Source of the DNA: Telopea speciosissima
Lineage: Eukaryota; Streptophyta; Magnoliopsida; Proteales; Proteaceae
Assembly (NCBI RefSeq): GCF_018873765.1
Contig: NW_025317353.1
Coordinates: forward strand, 186,001-250,000
Direction: 5' to 3'
DNA: 64,000 nucleotides
A program made the translations under genes and the position numbers. This document shows positions 47,553 to 58,153 of this stretch, piece by piece; positions within the stretch are counted from its first letter, which is position 1; each line of letters starts with the position of its first letter. The notes under the pieces are model-generated. The model saw nothing but the letters and a program-made list of their open reading frames with translations, was not told the DNA's origin and did not search any database.

Positions 47553-49276
47553 GAGAAAATTACTTGACACCCCCTGTACTATGGCCTAATTACTTAGTCT
47601 CCCCAACGTTTGAAACAATTACTTGAACACCCCTTGTAGTTTACCATATCTTTCAAGTAGCCCTGTCCGTTAGTCAGTCACCGTTAGCATGAGTTAAATA
47701 TTTTGTAAATACCTAAACTACCCTTAAGGTGTAGTGAAGTGACATATTTACCCCTTCTCCTTCTTCTTCCTGTAACCCCAACATCCATCAGATACGGATT
47801 GGTGGATCCTTTAAGGGATCCCATCCTTCTGTCTCCTCTGGCAAAACAAAGTTCTGTAAACCACATCCATCAGATACGGGTTGGTGGATCCTTCAAGGGA
47901 TCCCATCCTTCCTGTCTCCTCCGGCAAAACAAAGTTCAACAATAAAAGATAGGTGGGTGAAACAGCAACACTAATGAACAATATGAAAGGAATTGCACAA
48001 TTTCTATGAAATTGGCATTCCCAAAACCTTGATATAGAAATTGTTTCAATGTGTACTTTCAGGAGAATGATGTACCTGACTTAAATTTACCAACCTAGAC
48101 TCAATTGACTCTGGCATTAAAGCCTCACATGCCACAGAACTCTTAGAAAAGAAACCCACAACCACTTAAAACACCCCAAACACCCATCAATTTGAAATGG
48201 CAATAACACCAGCGAAGAAACCCACAACCACTTCTTCACCAATGACCTTTCCATGCCGAGAAACCAAGTATGAAGAAACACTTAAAAGTTAAAAGGAAGA
48301 GTAATCTTCTCCCACCTCTATTACTTCTGTATTAATGGCACTAAATGAAGGTTTAGATAAGGGAGTCTCTGGTAACCTCCATCTCAGATTCTACTCCAAC
48401 CCCAGCCTCTGCTTCAGCCCAAGCCCCAACCGGAGCCCTAGAAATTTGAGGTGGTAGATCGAAATTCCAAACCCTTCTGGATGCAATCAGCTTCAGGTCC
48501 CACAACCAACAATAAGTGAAATAAAGCTGCTGAGATTGATAATGGCGGAAGGGGCAGATTCAATTCAAGTTGCAAGTCTTTATCTCCCAACCAGAAAAGG
48601 GTTTAGGAGTTGAAAACATAGGGTTTAGGGTTGCCAATGGAAGGATTTCCTTAGCCCAAAATCTCAGGATGAACTGTTAAAGGAAGATTGTGGAGTTCAA
48701 GTCAGAATTGACTAGTTGCAGGTATCGCTGGAAACAGAGGATAGCAGGGGAATCTTCAGGGAGCTCAAAGAGCTAGGACGGATGTGAAGAAAAAGAAGAA
48801 ACAAAGAGGGATAGATGAGGGAGAACGAGAGATGCACACCACAGTTCTTGGCAGCACGTTCAACAAACGAAGAGGGAAAGATGAGGGAGAATGAGAGAGC
48901 GACAAAGAGAGAGTGAGCAAGAGAGAGAGAGTTGCAGGCTACAGGCCTAAGGTGCAGAAAACTCACTGACCTCCGTCCCTCGAACGGTCTCCCTTCTACA
49001 AGAAGACCTATGGTTGCTTCTTCTCCGGCAACGACAACATCCTCGATTTGGGGTTTTTAGGGTTTTTCAAAGGTAAAACATGTAAAGGGTAAATGTGTAA
49101 TTTAAACTTGGCAAGTTTCAATAGAAATGGTTATAAGGGTAAAATGGATATTTCTAATTAAACACTAACAGCAAACTAACACTGTGAGGTTTGGGGGGGT
49201 GTCAAGTAATTGTTTCAAACGTTGGTAATCGTAAGTAATTAGGCCATAGTACAGGGGGTGTCCAAGTAATTTTCTC
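47553..49276. mobile_element. Mutator-like TIR element (1.7 kb), non-autonomous
   Basis: The ends are inverted repeats of about 80 bp. The left end is GAGAAAATTACTTGACACC.., containing CTGTACTATGGCCTAATTAC, and the right end is its complement, closing TCCAAGTAATTTTCTC. A 9-bp duplication TATATATAT flanks it (47544-47552, 49277-49285). In sister copies (19335, 36180) the same intron position is unoccupied. Inside are two tandem copies of an 80-bp unit (about 47775-47940, ATCCATCAGATACGG..) and no transposase. Confidence 0.8.
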
Positions 49277-49492
49277 TATATATATCTATATTTTTTTCAG
49301 TTTTACTTTTCTTTCTTGGTCAGTTCTAGAGATATGACTTTGTCTCACTTTCCTGTTAGGGACTTTTTGAATTCCGCTGGTCTCTACTTGCTTTTGCTCT
49401 AGATTCTGGATTTGTTTTCCTGGTAGGATGTTCAACAATGAAAGGGGTGGGTTACAACAGGAGGTGTGGTTGCAGTAACAAGAAGAAGGAGA

Positions 49493-49683
49493 AGGGTAAA
49501 TAGGTAATTTTAATTTCAGTGTTTTCTATTGAATATGTGATAAGGGTAAAATGAACTTTTCCATTTAACCACTGACAGCAGACTAACAACGTCAGGTTTC
49601 AGGGGGTGTCAAGTAATTGTTTGAAAATTTGGGTATTTTAAGAAAAATGGCAATAGTCTAGGGGGTGTAAAAGTAATTTTCCC
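49493..49683. repeat. Orphan TIR of the Mutator-like family (block alpha 3)
   Basis: Third copy of the isolated right terminus, ending AGTAATTTTCCC, followed by TATAGCAAG as in block alpha 2. Confidence 0.75.
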
Positions 49684-49844
49684 TATAGCAAGTGCTGTTT
49701 GAGGGCATCAAGTTTGCAATGCCTTTGGACCATGGTAGTTGGTGGTTTTTTTTTTTTTTGGTTGTAATGTTTTCTTGTTAGCGCAACATGAGCACAATAA
49801 TTTTTGAAATTTACCTCCATCTAATTCCTCATTGAGTCAAATTG

Positions 49845-50717
49845 ATTTTTCACATGTTCTTGATGGTTTTGATGAGGTGAGTGGTTTTCTAATGCTTTAG
49901 TATGTGTTGGCAATTGGACCCAGTGTTTTATGACTTGTTTCCTGGCACAATATGAAGAAATTGAGCTTTGGAGCTAGTAGCTGCACAAGGAAAACAGGTT
50001 AAAGTTAGAAGCAACATTGTGGAAATGTTTTAATAGAGGAATGATTAGGGGCTGTGGTGGGTACTTTCCACAACGAGAGTAGTTTCTTCTGAAATAACTT
50101 TAGGTGTTACTCATTTCTTGTTTCTAGGGCTGGCATTCCAAGACTTCACACTCTTGTTAGATTTTTGACATGTTTACTCATATTGATGCACATTTGACAT
50201 AGTATGGGTGTGTCTGCAGACTGCATTTAGTTCTAGGAGATCATTGAGTTTGATATGTATCCATCTAACATTATCTGCATCTGCCACTAACACATGTAAT
50301 AGTAGTTACATAGGATCAACAGTTTGTAAACCCGTAGCAAGTTATGATTAAAGCATGCGCATTCATGTATATATGCGAGTCTGATAATCAAGTCTCTCTA
50401 CTTGTGAATATACTTCCGATTTAAGCTTCTGTTTGTACATCTCAAAATTTTGGCTATTTTAAGTTTAATTGGGTTACTCAATCATGAATTTCTTTTGATT
50501 TAAGGATTTATACTTTGTGCAGATTGTGCATGCCACACTGGATAACTACGAACCAGATATAAATCTTGTAGATGATGGTGAAAGCGGGGGAGCCAGATCA
50601 CAATTGGGTTGATGAAGTAGTTAGATGTGAAGCAAGGGGTGGTGTTGGTGTTGGTAGTGATCTCAGCCTGAGGTACCTTAGGCCAAGATGAGAAAAAAAA
50701 GATTGCACTCTATTGAC
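49845..50717 (+). pseudogene. EFR3: EFR3/SRL2-like two exons, copy in block alpha 3
   Basis: The first exon has lost its acceptor and VWFMA part. Only DFSHVLDGFDE remains, before GTGAGT. The second exon, from 50523, encodes IVHATLDNYEPDINLVDDGE, then an inserted G shifts the frame before HNWVDEVVRCEARGG. Confidence 0.75.
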
Positions 50718-51855
50718 TCAGTAATAATGATTAGTTTTCTAACTGTTCATGGTGAATGGTTACTTCGTTTCTCTGCTCTATTTCTTAAAATTATATGCAA
50801 CTGTCTATTATACATAAGTGTTCCTGTTATAGGTATTTCTAATTCATCATTTATGTTTATGTTCATTCAATTGGGGTAAAATGTTTCAGAAGCATAAATT
50901 TTTGTTGTATATATTCACATTGTGATAGTATGTATGTGCTCACATCTTCATTTTTGTTTGGCTTGGGCACTTCCACAAGTGAAATTGTTGGTTCCAGTAC
51001 TTTTTCATGCCTTAAGTGCTTATCTTATTTTTGTTTCTCAAGTTCAATTGTCTTTTTTATTTTTTTACTTGTTTGCTTCTCTAGGAAATCTTGTTTTTGA
51101 GTTATCCCCTTCTTTTTTGTTTCTGTTTTGGAGGGTAGTGCTTTATCAAAATTCTGTCTTTGGGCTTCTTGGTACTTAACTCTATTTACTGTTTTAACTG
51201 TTAAAGGATTCTATTGCATTTTGTATTTATTTGTCTCAGATTTTCACATTGCATGCCTGTAATTAATCCTGAAATTGGTCAATTGTTATGTTCTCATACA
51301 ACTCCGCGTCTCCCCACCTTTTTTTTGGTTCTTATAGAGTTTTTCTAATGGGACATGGATAGCTTTTAATTTATTCTACATTGTGAACTGATAAAGTTTT
51401 TCCAAAAAAAGAACTGATAGATTGGGTGGGGGGTTTTACTAAACTCACTGATATGAGGTTATCATTTTGTTTTGACATTTTGGTAACGGGGGTATCAAAA
51501 AATAGGAGGTTATCTTCCTTATTTTTTACTTATTCTAATTTGTGCTATTTTTTAGTGAAGATCGTAATCTAATCTGTTCGCGTTTCCTTCTTCTTCTTTT
51601 CTCTCCTTTATCTTCATTGAGCTCCAGAAGCAAGCATATTATGGACCGGTTTCATCAGAATCCGTTTTCTCTCCCTTCGTTGAAAGCATTTATGCTTTGC
51701 AGTTGCGGAAGCCAACTCCAGAGCCGCTAAGAATAATCCACCTCTGCGGAGCCTTTTGTTCTCACAACGCCTCTTTATTATGTAAATGCCCCTCCCCACA
51801 TGGGAAGCGCCTATACTACCATTGCCGCCGCCAAGAACAATCCGCCTCTAGTTTT

Positions 51856-52395
51856 GTTTCATGATCTTCATCTTCATTTACTGCACCGCCGGTATCTGCG
51901 GTGGGTAATCCATTTTTTTGCTTCCTTTTCTGTTTTCTGTTGTTTACAATTTGATTATAAACAATTGTGTGTGTGTGTACAGTGTCACTAATCCATGCTC
52001 TGATGTACATGGTGGCACAATGCTTTTGTGCAATGTGTGAAGTAGGGCTAGTAAAGGCCTTCCAAAAGTCTTACTATGTGCTGTATGGTGGTGGGGCGAA
52101 CGAGATCGCCGATAGCTACAGCAAAGATGTGGGCTTTGCAGCTGAAATTATTGGTACCTTCATCCTTGTCTACAGTGTTTTCTCTGCTACTGATCCCAAG
52201 AGAAATGCCAGAGACTCCCATGTCCCTGTAAATTCACTCATTTTACTTGGAAAACAGAGTATTATTAGAAGTGATATAGAAATCATTCTCAATTCTCTTG
52301 TTAACACTACGTGGAAAACGTTCTAATTGAGAACTTTTGCTTGGGATTTACAGGTATAGGCACCACTTCCAATTGGGTTTGCAGTTTTGTTCCCC
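51856..52395 (+). pseudogene. PIP: PIP-type aquaporin fragment, copy 3
   Basis: Exon-1 remnant 51856-51902 (CFMIFIFIYCTAGICG in a shifted frame). Exon 2 at 51983-52227 lacks the GGHINPAV part but is open: [20 protein letters not shown], then [38 protein letters not shown] and NARDSHVP, with a GTAAAT donor. Exon 3 starts at 52354 with a TAG in place of Leu, then APLPIGFAV. The second NPA half is absent. It keeps the [12 protein letters not shown] loop that copy 1 lost. Confidence 0.85.
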
Positions 52396-52614
52396 CCCTC
52401 CCCTTGGTGGGTGGCACAACCAGGTTTTTTGATCGCTGCCACAATTGAATTTCTTCCTTCTTCCTCTTTTCTCTTCTTTATTTTTTAGTCATTCCCTCAT
52501 AATGCTCATTCTAATTTGCGCTATTTTGAAGTGAAGATCGTAATCTACTGCCAATAGTTTTTCTATGCTTTGCTTACTGGTTTTGAATGTTTTCTATTGT
52601 TTTGCTTGATACAG

Positions 52615-52780
52615 GTTGTTCAACCTCCTACAAATTCGGTTTCAGTCCCGAGGGTTTTTTTAAACTTTTTAACAGGCCCAAGCCCAACCCTAAAGGTCCG
52701 GCTCCACCTGGTACACTTCACCTTATTCAAGCAGTCAAAGCTCAAACCTGCAGTCTTGCACTGCAAAAAAATTTCAGATA
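52615..52780 (+). pseudogene. RAE1: RAE1 exon remnant plus unidentified exon, copy 2
   Basis: After a GATACAG acceptor the frame reads VVQPPTNSV. A short deletion then removes TSLSF, and the reading frame is lost. From 52673 the unidentified exon (PKGPAPPGTLHLIQAVKAQT) recurs, as at 26123. Confidence 0.6.
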
Positions 52781-52789
52781 GAGATGGTG

Positions 52790-53398
52790 TTTTCAATAGG
52801 AATTTGAACTGGGCAGATGCAAAGGAGGAACTTTGGGAGTACTATTTGATGACTGTATTCCATTCAAGCTGAAGGTGAACATTCATGGATTTAAGACCAG
52901 CATTGCTTTTCGGAGTTCATTGTTAGGAGATGAAAAAAAAACATGTGCATAATTGAGTGTAGCAGAGATAATGATCTTGTGTTAGATACTATTATTATGA
53001 TTGGGAATGTGAATTAGATAATTTTCAACATGCTTCAACATGCTTTACCATGGATGAAATCGATGAAGATACGGTTAGGAGAAAACGAAGTGCACAATCC
53101 ATTGAGCTGAAGCATCCTCAGTTCTTTTATAGGAGAAGTCACCGGATTCAGGTGGGGCATTGATGTCTCCTGGAGCTGATTCACATCAGAACCGGTGTTG
53201 TCCCAAGACCACTTTGAGGGTGAAAAACAGATTGTGATGGTGGGAACAAGTGAGTGATTCTCTATATCTTTTATATGTGAGCTCTTTTTTTCCTGTTTCT
53301 CGTTTCTGGAATCAAACTCTTTTTTTCTTCCTCCATCTTTCTTCCTATCTGACAAGAAATTTTTTTCCCTATATTTTTTCCCATTTGAAAATTTACAG
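52790..53398. other. No recognised exon
   Basis: T-rich, intron-like sequence just upstream of the ARF exons. The minus-strand open frame at 53035-53355 shows no family I know. Confidence 0.45.
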
Positions 53399-54520
53399 CT
53401 AGAAGCATCGACGAACCAGGAATTGAATCAGCAAATTCCAGTGTTTAATCTTCCTTCGAAGATCCTTTGTCGTGTTATACACATTGAGTTGGTGGCATTC
53501 CTCTTTGTAAATTTGCCTCTCTTTCTCTCATTGGGTGTTTTGTATTTTTGTTGATTTCTACTATTTCCAGGCTGAACAAGAAACAAATGAAGTTTATGCG
53601 CAAATTACCTTACAACCTGAAGCAGATGTAAGACTTACTTTTCAAATTTCAACCCGTTCAATTGTGAAGTTGCAAGTGGAGAAAATTTAATTTAAAGTTT
53701 TCTGATATAATTTGTACAGCAAAGTGAGCCCAGGAGTCCTGATCCAAGCACTCCTGAACCTCCACGACCTACCGTTCACTCTTTCTGCAAGATTTTAACT
53801 GCATCTGATACAAGTACTCATGGCGGCTTCTCTGTTCTTCGGAAACATGTTAACGAATGCCTTCCTCCATTTGTATTTGTCATTCTATTTTGTTGTTTCT
53901 TTGTACTTCACTTCCTTTAGTGGTTTTCTTTCTTGAAGGATATGAACCAGTCAACTCCAACCCCAGAATTGACTGCAAAGGATCTTCATGGTTACGAATT
54001 TAAGCACATCTTCAGAGGTACCTGCAGTTGCGTTTTTCTGTTTTCCTTTATGGCAAAATTACATTTTGGTTGGTTGTAGTTATTGATGTCCAAGTTATTT
54101 CACATACATTGTCAAACAAATCAAAGCTAAACTTTCCATTCCACATAGTATTAAACATGGAGGTATGCGGACATGTAAATGACTGAGGAGTCCTACCTCT
54201 TTCAAATTGAATGTACCAGGTCAACCCTGCAGGCATTTGCTTACAACGGGATGGAGTACGTTTGTCACTTCTAAGAGATTGGTTGCAGGGGATGCTTTTG
54301 TTTTCCTGAGGTATTTGAGCAGAGGGCTTTATTAATATGATCACATCTTCTCTCCGCTTTCCGTTTTTCAGGATTTTGAGTAGTTATGCTTCGTATTTTA
54401 CTGACTGATTATGTAGTGGGAGAATGCAGAATTAAGTACGTGTTGGAGTTGGGCGTCTTGGTCGTCAACAAAGTACCATGCCATCGTCTGTGATATCAAG
54501 CCAAAGCATGGACCTCTGGT
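53399..54520 (+). pseudogene. ARF: Auxin response factor (ARF) DNA-binding region fragment
   Basis: Six exons are in gene order. 53399-53500: LEASTNQELNQQIPVFNLPS, KILCRVIHIEL. 53571-53627: AEQETNEVYAQITLQPEAD. 53720-53872: [38 protein letters not shown]. 53939-54017: DMNQSTPTPELTAKDLHGYE, FKHIFR. 54220-54310: [31 protein letters not shown]. From 54417: GVGRLGRQQSTMPSSVISSQ after a frameshift. This is the B3 DNA-binding domain of a plant auxin-responsive transcription factor. HGYEWRFKHIFR has lost its Trp-Arg pair (6-bp deletion) and the first donor is degraded. Start, middle region and PB1 domain are absent. A LINE lies about 35 bp downstream. Confidence 0.9.
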
Positions 54521-54589
54521 TTTTCTGTCAAATAAACGTCAGAGGGATGTTCTGCTTACTGTTTTGTTTTTTTTGTTTTTTCTTTGGAT

Positions 54590-55592
54590 GAAAAAGAAAA
54601 TAAATTACGAGGAAAGAAGCAGGAATATACAAGCCCGAAGGCAAACAGCCGAAGCCAAAGGCTAGCTAGGATGCAAAATGGAAAGAGGAAGACCCCAGGA
54701 GACAACAATGAGCCTGTTCGTTGGGGTATCCGCAACACTAGAGAGGGGGAGGGTGCTAGCTTTAGAAGAGACATAAAAAAAGATGGCATTCCAAATCTTG
54801 TCAAGAGAGCGGGAGTTGGACGCCCATCTTCTAAGATTGCGTTCCATCCAAATGTGGGAGATAGCGGCACAAAAAGCAAGCTTGCCAACCGAATCACAAA
54901 CCGTCTTGCCTCCAAAGGTCATATCTAAACAGATCCATTCTCTGTAGAGAGGGAGAGGGCTGCGGCGGTTAGGCCAGCAATGCCAGAGAACTCGGGTCCA
55001 ATTGGAAGAAGCAAAGGGGCAAGAGAAATGCCGTTCTAGAAGAGGCAGCAGCTGGAAGAGACTTGCATATGGCCGTGAATGAGGAAGGCCTGAGTGCGGA
55101 GGCAGTTCGCTAGGGCTCGCCAGGCGGTGAGACTATGACGAGGGATGTGCCCTTTAAACCAAACAACTCTGTGCCAAGGACAGGGGGTACCTCTATGTCT
55201 AACCATATCCCAAGCGGAATGGGAGCTGAATTTGCCCGAACGGGAAGGGGGCCACAAGATGGTGTCTCCTCTACCACGATGGCCAGGGGGGATAGGGGGG
55301 ACGGAGCTTTAAAGGTCAGCCAAAGGGGGGGAAGGGGGGAGGGGACCAAGTACCACTGGTGATGATGGAGGCAACTAGGGAAGATCTGTCCAAGCTAGAG
55401 GTATAAATGTCTCGGGGGCTGACAAGGGTAGAGAGAACACCAGAGGGGTGCCACTTATCCAGCCAGAGAGAGGTAGACATAACATCATCGATCTTGCTAG
55501 AAATAGCCTCTCTGGCGATATGCCTCACTTGGAGGATCCTGCGCCACACCCAGGAGGAGTCCGTCACTGGGGAAACCGTCCAAATAGAGTCC
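54590..55592 (-). pseudogene. LINE ORF2 C-terminal part (zf-RVT domain)
   Basis: Directly after the LTR insertion it reads DSIWTVSPVTDSSWVWRRIL, then QVRHIAREAISSKIDDV and TSLWLDKWHPSG. Further on come the zinc-binding region WHRVVWFKGHIPRHSLTAWR, ALANCLRTQAFLIHGH, and the terminal AAISHIWMERNLRRW. This is the typical tail of plant L1 reverse transcriptase proteins. Several frames are needed to read it. Confidence 0.85.
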
Positions 55593-58153
55593 CTGTGAAA
55601 CCCGGTCAAATTTCCGAATAAATTTGAACTTTTGAAATCTGTGTGATTTCAGGTTCTGGTTCAATATTTGGCCATGCTGGCCTCTAAGTTGTGGGCCGCC
55701 TGATTAAGAAATTCAGACCTGTCTTGCGACTCCGTCGAAATGCAAAGGCATTCCGATCACCCAACTACCGTGGCCTTAAATGAGTCCGAGGTGTCAGCGC
55801 TTGAAGACACACATGTCAGCGTGGCCGGATTGATGGCCAAGGCTCTCCTACTGTCTTAAGCCGAATCTCGGGTAAGAATCCCATTTTATATGTATATATG
55901 TTGTATTTTTAATTAATTAGTGTACAGGGCAGAATAGTAATTTTTACTCATGTGGGACCCTCGCACTGCAGCTGGCTACAGTCGTGCAGTCTGCTGGAGC
56001 CGTGAGACCTCCCCTTAATTAAACTCAATGCAAGTATAATTTAAAATATATTTATATACCATTTTTGACGACCAAATAGGGTTAAGGGTATTTTAGTAAA
56101 ATTGACCCCGTGGGACCCAGCTTCCCAGTTGGGAATGTGGTTCCGGACGAGCTTACAGCGTGTCCCCGGATCATCCACGATGTCGCATGACATCATCTCA
56201 ATAGCTGGAATAAGGTAATAAATACAAAAGAATCAATTTTAGAAATAATTTATAACCAAATGACCATTCCCCTTAGTGGTTAAGTATCCTATATATATAT
56301 ATATAACTTCTCTTATACTATTTACAAATCACTTACAAAGTTAGAGAAGCTGAAAAATCGTTTCTGACTTGGAGAAGGAAGAAAGAAAAGGAAAGAGAAG
56401 AAGAGAAGAGAAACAGAACAAGGGTCGCTTCTCAAGGCTTACCTCTCCCACAACCGAACCGGAACTTGAATCTCCATTAAAGTGCTTCAAAGACCTGTCG
56501 CCTCTAATTTCTGGTAAGCCCCGAGAACCCTTGCAGGTCCTTCTCCTTCTCCTCTAAGTTTAGTTTATGCTTAGTCTAAATACACCTAAGATGGTTAACT
56601 CTATTAAAGCTTCAAAGTTAAGCTTGAATAATTAGATTTTGTTGTGAGATCGGGCTGTTCTAACTAATTCCAGCCCAATCAGACCTGAAATTGAGTGTTA
56701 AACTCTAATCAAACCTTCAATGTTTAGCTATTACTTGTAGTAAACCCTAACCTAGCTAATTTAGGTTTAATCAAGAAATTCCTAAATTAACTAACTATTT
56801 AGCTTGAAATCAACACCCAAAAATAGATCGACCCACCTCAATTAATGTTAAAACTCCTAATTTGGGCCATACATGCAAAGATCCGCCAATCAAGCAAACC
56901 CCTGGGCCCGGGACACCGACCTGATGTTGCCTGCAGCCCAGCGGCCGACCGGCTCCCTCGAAGTCTCCCGCATTCGGCCTCCTATTTTTGTGCCCTTATA
57001 ACCTATACCCCCTCGGGATTTCGACTCGACCATCCCTAACCTATCGTACGGTGTCGTATGTTGTTTAAAAAGGTCGCTTTATGCTTTCTACGGCTTTGTT
57101 GGATTGTTCATGGGTAATCGACTCCAGATTCCTTCTATAACTAATCTATAATATCTCTTGCCCTCATATTTAGACTCCGTTCGATCGGTCTTCGCCTCGC
57201 CTATTGGAGTTTATTCACCTAGGCTAGCTACAATTACGTGTGGTGGATTCGACCCTAATTTCCTACGTGTTTATCACATTAATTTCAACTTTATGTCGAA
57301 TGCCACGCTCACGCATCATTACCTGTGAGTTGTGAGCCTAGCGAGGATAAGGGGAAGGCGAGGTAGCGGACAAGGGGAGGGTGCGAGGGTAAAACGGTGA
57401 GAGGGCGAGAGATGGAGGCTTTAGTGATATCTAAAACCCCCGATGATAGGAAAAGATTGGGATTTGAGAAGGTTGATCTACGGAGGCAGGAGAGGGGTCT
57501 TGGAAAAGGCGGAGGGAGGACATGATGATGGACTGATGGAGACCAAGGGTGTCGGGACCTTGGAGAAGATCGTGAGTCTTATACCCCACGAGACTTAGTA
57601 TCTCCTTAGAACATGTTAGGTTTAGCAGCACGCATCGTGGATTTATTGTGTTTGTATGCTTGCCCCCTTCTGGGCTCACTTGAGAGCTCACCCCGTGGAT
57701 ATCCTTATTTTTCAAAGGTGATTTAGTTACTTAATGTTGGATTTTACTTGGCGCCGGAGTTTGAAGTGCACGATACCTTGTCTTGCACGTGATGATTGGG
57801 CTGACCTCGTCTTGCCTGATAGTCCAGGCTACCTCCCACTCTTTTATGCTTTATAAATGCTTTATATATTTATAGAATAGTTTTTTGTATACTTTTGCTC
57901 CGTCTTTACCTTTGAGAACCGTATAGTTGTATCACAAGCCTTATCATTTATATAAATGAAATATCATTTAGACTTCTCTTACTAATGATGTTATCTCTAT
58001 TAATTAAATTGTTTCACGCTTGCCCTCGACATCACGTATCTCATTGAAGCAATGATTGTGAATAAGTCAATGCGCACTTATGATCCTTGGGGATTGGTTG
58101 GATGTCGAGACATCCACCACTGTGCGCCCTTAATAACCGGGCCGGGTGTGGCA
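55593..58153 (-). mobile_element. Solo LTR, family A copy 3 (reverse), nested in the LINE
   Basis: Reverse complement of the family-A LTR, 2.56 kb. Edges are TGTGAAACCCGGTCAAATTT and GGGCCGGGTGTGGCA. The direct repeat AGTCC lies at 55588-55592 and 58154-58158, with one extra C at the left inner edge. It splits LINE ORF2 between the RT thumb region and the zf-RVT domain. No internal coding domain. Confidence 0.8.

Larger units (their letters stand above)
47497..51510 (+). repeat. Segmental duplication block alpha, copy 3
   Basis: Direct repeat of 18955-21865. It begins exactly at the SFT2 splice donor (CGTGTAAGCGC) and lacks the SFT2 exon itself. It is expanded by the TIR element at 47553-49276. 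Beyond 51510 it passes into the aquaporin block. Confidence 0.85.

Noticed and set aside
18730-54520. Helitron as the carrier of the gene fragments
   Set aside because: I could not identify a TC start, a 3' hairpin with CTRR end, or a RepHel coding region. It is kept only as a hypothesis to test.
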